A stretch of DNA of 43,653 nucleotides, from assembly GCA_023142805.1 (NCBI GenBank), contig JAGLIU010000017.1, positions 1 to 43,653 on the forward strand, written 5' to 3'. Positions 32,866 to 40,820 of the stretch are shown here, piece by piece; the first letter of the stretch is position 1; each line of letters starts with the position of its first letter. The notes under the pieces are model-generated. The model made no database searches and was not told where the DNA came from. It saw only the letters and a list, made by a program, of their open reading frames with translations. Source of the DNA: Candidatus Omnitrophota bacterium. GTDB taxonomy: Bacteria; Omnitrophota; Gorgyraeia; Tantalellales; Tantalellaceae. The position numbers and the translations under genes were made by a program.

Positions 32866-33654
32866 TTATGATGTGGCATGCAGCCCATATGTTTCAAGTG
32901 TTGCGAGTATCGAGTCAAGCACCACGTTATTTGCATCAGTAGCAGTTTTACCCGCTGCGATATCAACTTTTACCTTGTCAAGCTCCGCGTCTATTAGCCC
33001 AAGCTCGGCTTCCGCCTCTGCTTTTGTAGGCGGATCAGTTAATGTTGTACTTGAAGTATAAGTGCCCTGTGTGGCCGCATCATTAGCCGCTGGGTCAGCC
33101 ACATGAGCCTGTTGTACAACTGGAGTCGCTCCATGAAAACTAAGTTTCTGGTCTGCGGCTTCACCTATCTCAGTACCCGTAGTGGTCCCAAATACAAAAT
33201 TAACCGCATCCGTAATAGTCAACAATGTACTTGCAATTGCAATATGATCTGTAACTGTGAGCGAAGCAAATTCATCAGCTCCCCCAAGCTCTTCAGATGC
33301 ATAAAACAATTCCACTTCGCACAAGTCGTCTTCTGCACCAGCCGCCTTGGTTACAATACTCCGTGGAAACTGTGTCAATGTAGCTTCTTGGGCTTTTCCG
33401 TCTGATTTTGTTGACACAATAACATCCACCGCAAGCGCCCCACCTGCTACAAGTTTAGATGCACCATATACTTTGACAAGCGCTTCCTGCCCTGATTCTG
33501 GAGCGTTCTGCAAAATCCCATAGGGATTATTTGTAATACCGTCAGCAAGATCAACTGTATTGTCGCTCTCAAGAGTAACATACATATATTGCGAATCAGA
33601 TAAATCCTCGCCAGCTATTTTTGATCTGACTTCACCCTCTGTAATAGTTGCCAT
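32866..33654 (-). CDS. Capsid decoration protein (DUF2190-like, 262 aa)
   Basis: Residues 1-115 follow the DUF2190/capsid-cement pattern: SQYMYVTLESDNTVDLADG, NPYGILQN, GQEALVKVYGASKLVAGGALAVD. Residues 140-262 carry KLSFHGATPVVQQ and a Thr/Ala-rich region ending in a helix, a module found at the end of many phage head-surface proteins. Two joined modules are likely. It probably binds and stabilises the capsid outside. Confidence 0.7.
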   Translation of the reverse strand: MATITEGEVRSKIAGEDLSDSQYMYVTLESDNTVDLADGITNNPYGILQNAPESGQEALVKVYGASKLVAGGALAVDVIVSTKSDGKAQEATLTQFPRSIVTKAAGAEDDLCEVELFYASEELGGADEFASLTVTDHIAIASTLLTITDAVNFVFGTTTGTEIGEAADQKLSFHGATPVVQQAHVADPAANDAATQGTYTSSTTLTDPPTKAEAEAELGLIDAELDKVKVDIAAGKTATDANNVVLDSILATLETYGLHATS

Positions 33655-33697
33655 GTCTACCTCTCATTTGTAATTATAAAAATTGTTAATTGTCAAG

Positions 33698-35224
33698 CTA
33701 TGCGTTTGGCGTTTGCGCCATGTCAAACGCTTGTCTAAATGTTAGTGCCTTACCTGCGGCTTGCTGCCCAACAAGTATTTCGTTCGCTTTTTTATTGATC
33801 GCGTCCATCTCATTACCAGAATCTGGTGGTGCAGCATCTCCCTTGTTCGCAAAATGATCTGTGCCCACATCAATAATCGGTGCTTGCTCACCAAGATACT
33901 GCCTATATGCTTCCGTAGCTGGCTGAGTTTTATCAGTGCTTTGTGCGTCAGCCTGAAAATTTAGCTCCATATTATTTACATGAAAATCAATGGATGCAGG
34001 GAGTATTTTTCCCTCTTTGACAAGATTTTCGCAAAATGATTTAAACCCATTTTTTCTGGTATCTGTTACACTGGCTTGCATTACCTCGGTTTGGCTCTTA
34101 ACAGTTTTTGTCAATGTCTCGTTTTCCGCTACCAGAGTAGTGTTGGTGGCGTTGAGCTGTGCCTTCTCTTTCTCAAGAACCTCTATTCTTGTATTGAATT
34201 CAGCTTCAGTCATATTTTCAGGCTCCTTTTTAAAGTTAGTAAGTTTTTTTACATAGTCTATTATTCTCGAAAATTCCATTTTGTCAATTCCCTGTGCCGT
34301 AATCTTGTCGTTTCTATCAATGCCGTATTTGCTCAATACCGTTTCGGGTACTTCGCCATAATTGTAATCCGAAAAATCAAAATAGTTTAATACATCCTCC
34401 TCTTCTGTTACGGTATCAGCCAACCCAAGCCCTTGCGCTTCTAAAGCGGATAGCCAGGTAGTTTCTTTTAGCATGTTCTTTATTTCTTTTTCTGTTTTGC
34501 TCATCCTGCTTTTGTAAGCAAGCACAATGGAGTTTTCCATTTTATCAAGAGCCGTGGCCTGATTTCTGAGCTTGTCAGCATCCGCACCTACAACAACACC
34601 AGCAAATGGCTTGTGTATCATCATCATTGACGTTTCGGGCATTTCTATTGTGTCCCCTGCCATAGCTATGACAGAGGCTATTGATGCAGCGATCCCAGAA
34701 ACTTTAACCCTAACCTCTGCCTTATGACTTTTTAATGCTTCATATATAGAAAATCCATGGAATACCGATCCTCCAGGGCTATTGATATCGACAGATATTA
34801 TTTTCACGTCTTTATTTTCTGCTAACAATTGATAAAAATCTTTTGATTGCGTTCCCCAAAGCCCTATCTCATCATGCATTATAATATTTAGTTGTGATTT
34901 TGCTTTGTTGATATAATAAGAATAACACGGTGGGCGATCCTTTTGTTTTGATGTGGAAATCTCAAGCCCAAGATGTTTGATTTTATTATTGTCTAGCCAT
35001 TCTTGGGAGGCTATTGCTGTCCATCTTTTTTCTGGAAACCTTATGGAGTATGGGACTGAGGCTTCTTTGCCATTAACTATCTCCTTGTGCCACATTATTG
35101 ATATAGATTCCGGCACGTCAATGCCCTGCACAGGTATATTGGCACTACCTCGTGTGCGTTGTATACCTATTATATCAGGCGTAGTTTCTTTTAAGTTTGC
35201 AACATGTTCTCCTGAATACGGCAT
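33698..35224 (-). CDS. Prohead ClpP-like protease fused to scaffold (508 aa)
   Basis: The ClpP-type core spans residues about 110-290: DINSPGGSVFHG, SGIAASIASVIAMAGD with the likely nucleophile Ser181, and MMMIHKP with His204. A coiled-coil (IEVLEKEKAQLNATNTTLVAENETL) and acidic C-terminus act as scaffold, to be cleaved after assembly. Residues 1-110 are an extra N-terminal region not usual in this family. ATG 35224 has GGAGG in range; the in-frame ATG at 35251 does not. Confidence 0.85.
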   Translation of the reverse strand: MPYSGEHVANLKETTPDIIGIQRTRGSANIPVQGIDVPESISIMWHKEIVNGKEASVPYSIRFPEKRWTAIASQEWLDNNKIKHLGLEISTSKQKDRPPCYSYYINKAKSQLNIIMHDEIGLWGTQSKDFYQLLAENKDVKIISVDINSPGGSVFHGFSIYEALKSHKAEVRVKVSGIAASIASVIAMAGDTIEMPETSMMMIHKPFAGVVVGADADKLRNQATALDKMENSIVLAYKSRMSKTEKEIKNMLKETTWLSALEAQGLGLADTVTEEEDVLNYFDFSDYNYGEVPETVLSKYGIDRNDKITAQGIDKMEFSRIIDYVKKLTNFKKEPENMTEAEFNTRIEVLEKEKAQLNATNTTLVAENETLTKTVKSQTEVMQASVTDTRKNGFKSFCENLVKEGKILPASIDFHVNNMELNFQADAQSTDKTQPATEAYRQYLGEQAPIIDVGTDHFANKGDAAPPDSGNEMDAINKKANEILVGQQAAGKALTFRQAFDMAQTPNA

Positions 35225-35241
35225 TACTACCTCCATTTCTA

Positions 35242-35270
35242 ATTTAATCATTTAGATTGGGAATTGTCAA
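35242..35270 (-). promoter_or_regulatory. Possible internal promoter before the protease gene
   Basis: On the minus strand, TTGACA (35270-35265) is followed after 17 bases by TTAAAT (35247-35242). It lies in the 59-base gap upstream of the prohead protease. The -35 is perfect, but the -10 matches only four of six consensus bases. An extra promoter would raise head protein supply. Confidence 0.35.
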
Positions 35271-35283
35271 CACTTATTTTTCT

Positions 35284-35676
35284 CTACCGTTTTGTAATAT
35301 GTGATTTAAACAATTGCTTTATATTAATAACAACTTTCGCTTTTACAAACATGAATTTCCTCATTGCGATGCCACGCGGAGCAAAACCGAAATTATGCAC
35401 GGCCTGGTATTTTGTTCTGTTACCTATCACAACTTTGTTTTTTGATGGCTTGCTATAAGTTGCGTTCATCAATTTATTGGTCTTGCGCAATATGGGCCAT
35501 GGCTTATTTACCTTACGCGGAGCCCAGGCAATGGGCGATCCACCGGATACAAACATCTCTTTAATAGACGCCTTCACCATTTCGCCAACAGCCGCATATG
35601 GCATAGAGTTAGTGCGCCTTTTAATCCTGTCAAGCTTTTTTAATAGCTTCCTGGAATTTACCTTACCTCTGATCAT
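35284..35676 (-). CDS. Virion morphogenesis protein (Mu gpG type, 130 aa)
   Basis: GGSPIAWAPRKVNKPWPILRKTNKLMNATYS and KYQAVHNFGFAPRGIAMRKFM follow the gpG/phage tail S pattern: a W-x-P-x4 turn, ILRxTxxLxxA, then Y-x-A-x-H-x-F-G and an R-x-F-M end. It helps complete tails or heads. ATG 35676 overlaps the stop of the endolysin gene (ATGA). Confidence 0.8.
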   Translation of the reverse strand: MIRGKVNSRKLLKKLDRIKRRTNSMPYAAVGEMVKASIKEMFVSGGSPIAWAPRKVNKPWPILRKTNKLMNATYSKPSKNKVVIGNRTKYQAVHNFGFAPRGIAMRKFMFVKAKVVINIKQLFKSHITKR

Positions 35677-36011
35677 AACGGATTCACCCACATTTTAATA
35701 TCGTCATATTCTATATGAAAATGCGTCTTCTCTCTCACAATCTGATATTTGCCTCCTGTAAACCATTGCTTGATATCGTGCAATATTTTGCCTTTCTGTG
35801 CATTCGTCAATATCCAGATTCGAACGTCAAACGCATACCCCCAAGGATGTAAGCTTGTTGGTATGTGTGAGCCGCCGCCAGTACAGGTTACAGTAACTGT
35901 TTTGTTTTGCCGCTCGTAGGCTCTATCAACTATTAGTAAGGCCTTTCGCATTATCGGTTGTAAATCACGTGGATTCACCCCGTACTCCTTAGCCCAATGT
36001 ATTTTTCTCAT
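35673..36011 (-). CDS. Endolysin, M15-type peptidase (112 aa)
   Basis: The zinc-peptidase motif is S-H-x6-H-x3-G-x-A-x-D (SHIPTSLHPWGYAFDVRIW), with HFHIEYD near the end supplying the second histidine. This is the M15 D-Ala-D-Ala / L-Ala-D-Glu carboxypeptidase fold used by many phage lysins. There is no signal peptide, so a holin must release it. ATG 36011 follows GGAAGG seven bases upstream; the longer in-frame start at 36029 has no SD and lies inside the preceding gene. Confidence 0.8.
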   Translation of the reverse strand: MRKIHWAKEYGVNPRDLQPIMRKALLIVDRAYERQNKTVTVTCTGGGSHIPTSLHPWGYAFDVRIWILTNAQKGKILHDIKQWFTGGKYQIVREKTHFHIEYDDIKMWVNPL

Positions 36012-36012
36012 A

Positions 36013-36144
36013 TTAATTCCTTCCTGCAAATTTATAAATGGCCCCGCATCCTACACACCGATACACTAAGCTTCCGCCTACGCACACAGCAACCCAGGCG
36101 CGACAACCACAGTCTCCACATTTTATTTCAGTTTTAGTTTCCAT
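36013..36144 (-). CDS. Tiny zinc-ribbon protein (43 aa)
   Basis: ATG 36144 to TAA 36013-36015, overlapping the end of the preceding Cys-rich gene by 11 bases. CGDCGC and CVGCG make one compact four-cysteine ribbon. It resembles Com-type Mu zinc-finger regulators in size and ribbon, but similarity is too short to assign. Its stop lies two bases before the endolysin ATG. Confidence 0.6.
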   Translation of the reverse strand: METKTEIKCGDCGCRAWVAVCVGGSLVYRCVGCGAIYKFAGRN

Positions 36145-36319
36145 AACACTGCGCATCCAATACAGGGTTAGTAAAATCTATTAGCATTATATATTTTTCG
36201 TCATAACACGACTCACAAACATCTTCAGGCCTTTCCCCCAAACAGTTTCTAAACCCATGTGTCAACCGTCCTTCACAATCGCAACATGGGCATTCATACT
36301 TACTTTTGCCCTTACACAT
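36134..36319 (-). CDS. Small cysteine-rich protein (61 aa)
   Basis: ATG 36319 with AAGGAG upstream. The product has CPCCDC and then CESC, plus isolated cysteines at the N-terminus, centre and C-terminus, consistent with zinc binding. No family is recognised. It belongs to a run of three such genes between holin candidate and endolysin. Confidence 0.55.
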   Translation of the reverse strand: MCKGKSKYECPCCDCEGRLTHGFRNCLGERPEDVCESCYDEKYIMLIDFTNPVLDAQCYGN

Positions 36320-36354
36320 AGCTACTCCTTGAAATTACATTTATTATTCTACAT

Positions 36355-36567
36355 TTATCCACCACGATAATACAACACTCTCAAAGTTGGTTCTTCCATT
36401 CGCTCTTCTCTATAACCTGGCCAATATCCAGTTTTATTTTTACTGTGTTTTGCCTCGCATTTATCACATAACGTGGCCGTTGAACTACTACACTCCCAAC
36501 AAGTACCGCATTGTCCCGGGGTGTACTTGTTAAAATGTTTACACTTACAACAGCTACACTTTTTCAC
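36355..36567 (-). CDS. Small cysteine-rich protein (70 aa)
   Basis: GTG 36567 behind GAGG. The N-terminal half packs CSCCKC, CGTCWEC and CDKC into 40 residues, enough for two zinc sites. The C-terminal half is polar with ETGYWPGYREER-like aromatic positions. It starts two bases after the holin candidate stop. Function unknown. Confidence 0.55.
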   Translation of the reverse strand: MKKCSCCKCKHFNKYTPGQCGTCWECSSSTATLCDKCEAKHSKNKTGYWPGYREERMEEPTLRVLYYRGG

Positions 36568-36569
36568 AA

Positions 36570-36920
36570 CTACCTCACTTCATTTTTGTATTTAATTGTT
36601 AACACCAATTCTCTTATTATTTCTGTCTGTTCCTTGACGTTTACAGCTAATGTTTCTATTGATTTTTCTAACGACCTTGGAACCCGCCACAGATGTACCC
36701 CATCCATATCTTTTTCACTTAACATATCGTCAACATGTTTGCCGTGCCTGTAGGTATCATTCAATGTGGACACGATTTTCCCGATCATATCCTTGCACGG
36801 ATCAATTTTGCTGCTCCCAAACCTCCACACCTTCATAGCCTTTAGAAATGATAATATTTCCTTAAGCAACACATACGTAACTACTCCCGCAACTCCTACC
36901 TCAGTTACTCCTGGCATCAT
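36570..36920 (-). CDS. Single-TM protein with coiled coil, holin candidate (116 aa)
   Basis: ATG 36920 is used; the longer frame from 36950 lies inside the portal gene. Residues about 4-28 (GVTEVGVAGVVTYVLLKEIL) form one membrane segment, followed by a cytosolic or periplasmic part with a helical end (SIETLAVNVKEQTEIIREL). It lies in a lysis-like neighbourhood upstream of the endolysin. That makes it the best holin candidate, but a structural role cannot be excluded. Confidence 0.45.
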   Translation of the reverse strand: MMPGVTEVGVAGVVTYVLLKEILSFLKAMKVWRFGSSKIDPCKDMIGKIVSTLNDTYRHGKHVDDMLSEKDMDGVHLWRVPRSLEKSIETLAVNVKEQTEIIRELVLTIKYKNEVR

Positions 36921-38175
36921 CTTCACCATCCTTTTTCGTAGCATCCCCAACCTTTACGTCAACCACATCTTTGTCGGTCAAGTTATACTTTTTTTTGAAA
37001 TAATCCCTTGTGAATTGTACCCCGCTTTCTCTAAAGCAGGCTATTAAATTTACGTCGCGCGTCGATCTCTCGATGTCAACCTTCTCTTCTGCAAACAGCT
37101 TAAACCGTGGATGTGGAGTCAGGCCAAAATTAATCTCGTGTACCATTTTAATAAGTTCGTCAAATGCGCCCATAACAATACGGGCGTCCGATTCAATAAT
37201 ATCTTCCCTTACTTCCATATGGGATTTTGAAGCCGCGTATGATCCGCCTTGAACTTCAGTGGTGAGGTTTGTGCCTAATATAGCCATTGCAATTTCTGTA
37301 TTCATCACATCGATGTATATTTTGTGAAGCGGGTTATCGGTTGAGCCCACTCCCTTTGATTCTAAAATTTCTACTTCGTACGCGGAGGGAACAACTGCAA
37401 TGGCATCCTGGACCATGTAGTCCAACATATCCGCGACTTCCTGCATTGCCTCGGCTCTTGTTCCGTCTGGCGCCTTCCCCAACAGAAACGGGGAGCCATA
37501 TTTTTCTAAAAATATAGAGAAAAGCTTTAGGCCATTTTTCCGAAACGTAACCGGCCAATAACACGGGCTTAGAATCGCTTGACCAAATGGGTTGTCGTAT
37601 GTGGGGTTGTGCCGCGCAACTATGAATTTGTAGGGAGGAACCTCTATCCCTTTACCCATATCGGTCATAGTCAGAAACCTTAATTCGTTTTGCTCTCCAT
37701 ATGTAAACCAGCGTGACGGCTTGCCCACAAACTCTACAGGCACCATTTTGTTTTCCACTACTTCCCATACAATTTCAATCGGCTTATATCCATACAAAGC
37801 AGCATCCAGTATCTCCACCATTATATTTTCTAATTTGTAATTGCCAAAATACGACTTATGAAAATCAACTTGCTCTTGTGGTGTGTCCTCTCCTACAATC
37901 TCCCACTCCATGGATTGAACCGCTGATTTCCTGGACTGAATACACGCACTTACTCTTGAGTCGTATGTCAACGATTCAAATACTTCTATGGTAGTGCCAA
38001 GTCCATCAAGCACAGGATCAGGATTGGGAAGCGTTCCCATAAGCAAGCTCATAAAATCAATGGATGCTTCACGGGTTGCTATCTGTTTTGTGAGGCTTTT
38101 TTTTGTAGCTGGTGTTCCCATTTGTTTTAGTGACTCATTGGCTAAATCCACGAACGAAGTGGTAATGTTTTTCAT
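36901..38175 (-). CDS. Portal protein (DUF935, Mu gp29 type, 424 aa)
   Basis: DUF935 features include DSRVSACIQSRKSAVQSMEW, ALYGYKPIEIVWE, PYKFIVARHNPTYDNPFGQAILSPCYWPVTFRKNG, FLEKYGSPFLLGKAPDG and ILGTNLTTEVQGGSYAASKSHMEVR. The portal forms the DNA gate at one capsid vertex and binds the large terminase. ATG 38175 overlaps the terminase stop (ATGA). Confidence 0.92.
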   Translation of the reverse strand: MKNITTSFVDLANESLKQMGTPATKKSLTKQIATREASIDFMSLLMGTLPNPDPVLDGLGTTIEVFESLTYDSRVSACIQSRKSAVQSMEWEIVGEDTPQEQVDFHKSYFGNYKLENIMVEILDAALYGYKPIEIVWEVVENKMVPVEFVGKPSRWFTYGEQNELRFLTMTDMGKGIEVPPYKFIVARHNPTYDNPFGQAILSPCYWPVTFRKNGLKLFSIFLEKYGSPFLLGKAPDGTRAEAMQEVADMLDYMVQDAIAVVPSAYEVEILESKGVGSTDNPLHKIYIDVMNTEIAMAILGTNLTTEVQGGSYAASKSHMEVREDIIESDARIVMGAFDELIKMVHEINFGLTPHPRFKLFAEEKVDIERSTRDVNLIACFRESGVQFTRDYFKKKYNLTDKDVVDVKVGDATKKDGEDDARSN

Positions 38176-39503
38176 TTTATATATCCCCTTAAATAATTTG
38201 GTGTCTTTTTCCCTTTGCGCGTCACAGCCTTAGCCTTTGGTACTGGGTTGCCCTTGACATATATAAATAATTGTGACGCGGCGTCAACTATGTCATCCAT
38301 AGTGTCAAGCCTGGCATTAAAATCGCATAGCTGGTCCTTAGCCACACCATTCCATGCGCCGAAAAGTAAATGAACTTTCTTAGCCTCAAAATACGGAGTA
38401 ACAGAAACCGCGCGGCTAAACTTGTCACCTGTTGGGGTAATAGCTCGTACTGGATATGGAAATTGATCTCTAAATGTCTGAAATAATGATGTGCCACTAG
38501 CCTTGTCTTCGATGAGAAACATGTCTGGATTATGTTTTAAATAAAACTCCTCTGCTTTTTTAATTAGCTCTGGAAATTCCAATTTCTCACAGAACGTATC
38601 TATCCAGAAATAATCATTTGCCGTTTCTATAACACACACGCCCGCGCTATCATCGTTTTCACATCCCTTTTTAAATGCTGTGTCTAATGATATTATCATT
38701 CTTTTCCACAAATGTTTAGGTGGCAATTCGTAAACTATATCAAACCAGTGTTCGTGGAATACTTCCTCATCCCCTACGTCAATAAATTCTCCGTGGATCT
38801 CTTGGCGCCTGGTTATGCGAGGCACTTCTTCCTCAAGTTCTTTTATGTCGTTTTCGTCAAGCAGTGGGTTGTCATATGATGAGAACGTCCTTGTTGCCCA
38901 ATCCGGTTGTTTATCTTCATCTGATTCAAGCCCGCCTTTTTTTGCGAGTTCGTAGTATAATGTGGTTTTGTGGGGGGACTCGTCTTTCTTGGCTCGTTTT
39001 CCCTTGGGTGTGCCAAGGAAATAAACGTCTGCCCTAAAGTCAAGCGTCATGGGGAATATAGAGTTTAGCCATAAGCTGCGCCCTTTTTGGCCCTTGAGCA
39101 CTATACCGGCCTCGTTAATCATAATTTTGTGATACCCAAACCCCTCAATGTTTTCGGGCTTCTCCGCGCTTCTAAAATCCATGACACCATGTAATATGTT
39201 GAGATCTTTTTGTTGTGTGCGATATCTCCAGAACTTGGGATCTATTCGTTTTAGGATGGGGAAAAAGTATTTTTTAAAATATTTGTCAAGATTTACTTGC
39301 ACTGTGTCAACCCACAGTATGTATTTTCCCTCTAACAGCATATCTATACAGAAAGCGGCGGCGGAGGATGTGATGCCATACCGCCGCCCCTTTGGTACTA
39401 CGAGGAACCGTTCGGGAATATCGTAGTACAGTTCTAGTTGTGGTTCTGTAAAGGGGAGAACTATTTCTCCCCCGTCAATTGTAATATCACAATGATATGA
39501 CAC
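38172..39503 (-). CDS. Terminase large subunit (443 aa)
   Basis: The N-terminal ATPase has a P-loop-like KGRRYGITSS near residue 40, without the usual GK[ST]. A Walker B-like IMINEAG and the coupling motif FLGTPKGK follow. The nuclease domain has IISLDTAFK, LIEDKASGTSL and DDIVDAASQL, the three acidic clusters of RNase H-like terminases. Starts at GTG 39503 overlapping the previous TAG. It packages DNA into proheads. Confidence 0.9.
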   Translation of the reverse strand: MSYHCDITIDGGEIVLPFTEPQLELYYDIPERFLVVPKGRRYGITSSAAAFCIDMLLEGKYILWVDTVQVNLDKYFKKYFFPILKRIDPKFWRYRTQQKDLNILHGVMDFRSAEKPENIEGFGYHKIMINEAGIVLKGQKGRSLWLNSIFPMTLDFRADVYFLGTPKGKRAKKDESPHKTTLYYELAKKGGLESDEDKQPDWATRTFSSYDNPLLDENDIKELEEEVPRITRRQEIHGEFIDVGDEEVFHEHWFDIVYELPPKHLWKRMIISLDTAFKKGCENDDSAGVCVIETANDYFWIDTFCEKLEFPELIKKAEEFYLKHNPDMFLIEDKASGTSLFQTFRDQFPYPVRAITPTGDKFSRAVSVTPYFEAKKVHLLFGAWNGVAKDQLCDFNARLDTMDDIVDAASQLFIYVKGNPVPKAKAVTRKGKKTPNYLRGYIK

Positions 39504-39697
39504 TATGCTTTAAGCTCCTCTATCAGCGTGTTGAGGTATGTTGTTTTGCTCCACATCATAGTTTTTGCCATTTTAGCGCTTTCGCTATCGTCAAGCGCTT
39601 TGATAATTTCCAACAGCTCAATGATCTGAATCAGAATATCCTTGATGATTCCGATCTTCCTAATAATTTTCCAGAAACCTATTTTACGTTTACTCAT
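39503..39697 (-). CDS. Small helical protein between terminase subunits (64 aa)
   Basis: ATG 39697 with GGAG upstream; the longer frame from 39817 overlaps the small terminase gene. Basic N-terminus (MSKRKIGFWKIIRKIG), then an amphipathic or membrane-proximal helix (IIKDILIQIIELLEIIKAL) and an acidic part. Could be a membrane-associated or terminase-assisting peptide. Not recognised. Confidence 0.5.
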   Translation of the reverse strand: MSKRKIGFWKIIRKIGIIKDILIQIIELLEIIKALDDSESAKMAKTMMWSKTTYLNTLIEELKA

Positions 39698-39713
39698 ATT
39701 TTTGTGACTCCTC

Positions 39714-40298
39714 TCATTGTAAAAAATTGTCCATGTCTTCGGACATAACCATTTCCTGTTTTTCATCGGTCTCAGGCTCCTCAGTGGGAGTGGGCTCAAC
39801 CACCCTGCACACAACATTCTTAATTTCTTTCGCGGCTTCTATGGTAAGCTGCGGAGTTTTTCCGTATGCCGCATTAAGTTCTTCGCGGGTTCTGATGATT
39901 CTTCTCTGGATATGCACCTGGAGATCGCCAGAGACTTTTGTGGTGACGTCCAGGCTTCCACCTATATTATTCCTGCGCTCTGATCTCTGGATATGTCGCT
40001 CCACTATCTCAGCATATAATTTCTGGGCTTGGATGTTTCCCGCTTTTGCATTTCGGGATATGGCGTCTATTACGGCCGGTGAGTGTATTTTCTGGCGCTC
40101 AAGGAGAAATTCCCAGTCCAGGTGTTTGAAATGCCTATCAACAGTGTTGACGGATACTCCTGCGCGTTTTGCGATGCTTTTATACGACGGAATGATGTTG
40201 CCATTTTCTTTTGTAATTTCGAGATATGCATTATAAATTTTCTGATGGTTCGCTTCGTAGTTTTTATAGGGTGCCGCACCAGGTTTTCTTTTTGCCAT
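39714..40298 (-). CDS. Terminase small subunit-like DNA-binding protein (194 aa)
   Basis: Residues 25-60 form a helix-turn-helix (SYKSIAKRAGVSVNTVDRHFKHL). The oligomerisation helices (SPAVIDAISRNAKAGNIQAQKLYAEIVER) and an acidic C-terminus follow. This layout, and the place as first gene of the packaging block, fits small terminases that recognise the pac site. ATG 40298 is preceded by GAGGAT. It is the first leftward gene behind the promoter at 40335-40363. Confidence 0.75.
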   Translation of the reverse strand: MAKRKPGAAPYKNYEANHQKIYNAYLEITKENGNIIPSYKSIAKRAGVSVNTVDRHFKHLDWEFLLERQKIHSPAVIDAISRNAKAGNIQAQKLYAEIVERHIQRSERRNNIGGSLDVTTKVSGDLQVHIQRRIIRTREELNAAYGKTPQLTIEAAKEIKNVVCRVVEPTPTEEPETDEKQEMVMSEDMDNFLQ

Positions 40299-40334
40299 TT
40301 TTTCCGATCCTCATTTCGGTCAGTATATACTACT

Positions 40335-40363
40335 AATATAATCAATGATGTTAATGCTGGCAA
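40335..40363 (-). promoter_or_regulatory. Leftward promoter of the structural operon
   Basis: On the minus strand, TTGCCA (40363-40358) and TATATT (40340-40335) are separated by 17 bases; each box matches the sigma70 consensus at five of six positions. It lies 37 bases before the start codon of the first leftward gene. No other good leftward promoter was seen in the gap. All leftward genes down to the terminator at 15625 could be served by it. Confidence 0.65.
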
Positions 40364-40455
40364 AATAATCGTGGTTATGGGTGTTGGGGGGCAGTGGTAT
40401 TGGGTAATCCCTCTACTATTGACATTAAGTCATTGACATAGCTCAAATCCAAAAA

Positions 40456-40485
40456 TTGACAAAACACGGGTGTTCACTCTACATT
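40456..40485 (+). promoter_or_regulatory. Possible rightward promoter in a TTGACA cluster
   Basis: TTGACA occurs three times, at 40419-40424, 40433-40438 and 40456-40461. The third is followed after 18 bases by TACATT (40480-40485), a moderate -10. The other two have no suitable -10. The cluster may serve the gene at 40821, about 340 bases downstream, or an RNA leader. Confidence 0.35.
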
Positions 40486-40514
40486 TTGGCCTAAGACATT
40501 GGTTTACAAGGCCC

Positions 40515-40589
40515 TAATAATAATAATAATAATAATAATAGAATATTTATATATATATATATATCGTGATAGTATCTATCTATCGATAT
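40515..40589. repeat. (TAA)n and (TA)n tracts with imperfect palindrome
   Basis: (TAA)8 at 40515-40540, then an alternating TA tract at 40548-40564, then ATATCG-T-GATAG-TAT-CTATC-TAT-CGATAT (40561-40589), an 11-pair imperfect palindrome with a small internal loop. This is the most easily melted stretch in the window. Within the 522-base non-coding gap 40299-40820 it is a natural candidate for a replication origin unwinding region. Confidence 0.65.
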
Positions 40590-40715
40590 ACACATGGGTG
40601 TGTAAATTATTGTATATGTATCTATGTTTCGCGAAAAACCCATCCCTCTACTATTTTCGAGATGTAAACAGTGTAATGCCAACATGTTAAGCTTAATAGT
40701 AGAGTTTTAGCTGAA

Positions 40716-40731
40716 GTTATTTCGGAATAAC
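40716..40731. promoter_or_regulatory. Six-bp hairpin with TCGG loop
   Basis: GTTATT (40716-40721) pairs with AATAAC (40726-40731) around TCGG. A stable tetraloop hairpin, but it lacks a T run and so is not a standard terminator. It lies 90 bases upstream of the first rightward gene. Confidence 0.4.
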
Positions 40732-40820
40732 CCGCCTAAATTGTGTAAATTATATTATGTAATGGCAATGAGTTAGTTACCAAAGTAGAATGTACCACTC
40801 GAAAAAAGGAGAAAAAGGTA

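Larger units (their letters stand above)
40407..40704. repeat. Three copies of CTCTACTATT in the control region
   Basis: Direct copies of ATCCCTCTACTATT lie at 40407-40420 and 40642-40655; an inverted copy of the 10-base core (AATAGTAGAG) lies at 40695-40704. They flank the AT-rich tract. Copies on both strands around a divergent promoter region suggest a binding site for a phage regulator or initiator. Confidence 0.6.

Noticed and set aside
33655..33700. Promoter with TTGACA and TATAAT-like boxes on the minus strand before the decoration gene
   Set aside because: The spacing between TTGACA and TATAAT is only about 12 bases; at 17 bases no -10-like sequence exists.
39727..40236. 169-codon plus-strand ORF opposite the small terminase
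   Set aside because: Shadow of the HTH-containing small terminase; no supporting signal.
40491..40690. ORFs of about 63 aa on both strands with Ile/Tyr or Leu runs
   Set aside because: They are translations of the (TAA)n and (TA)n tracts and have no SD.
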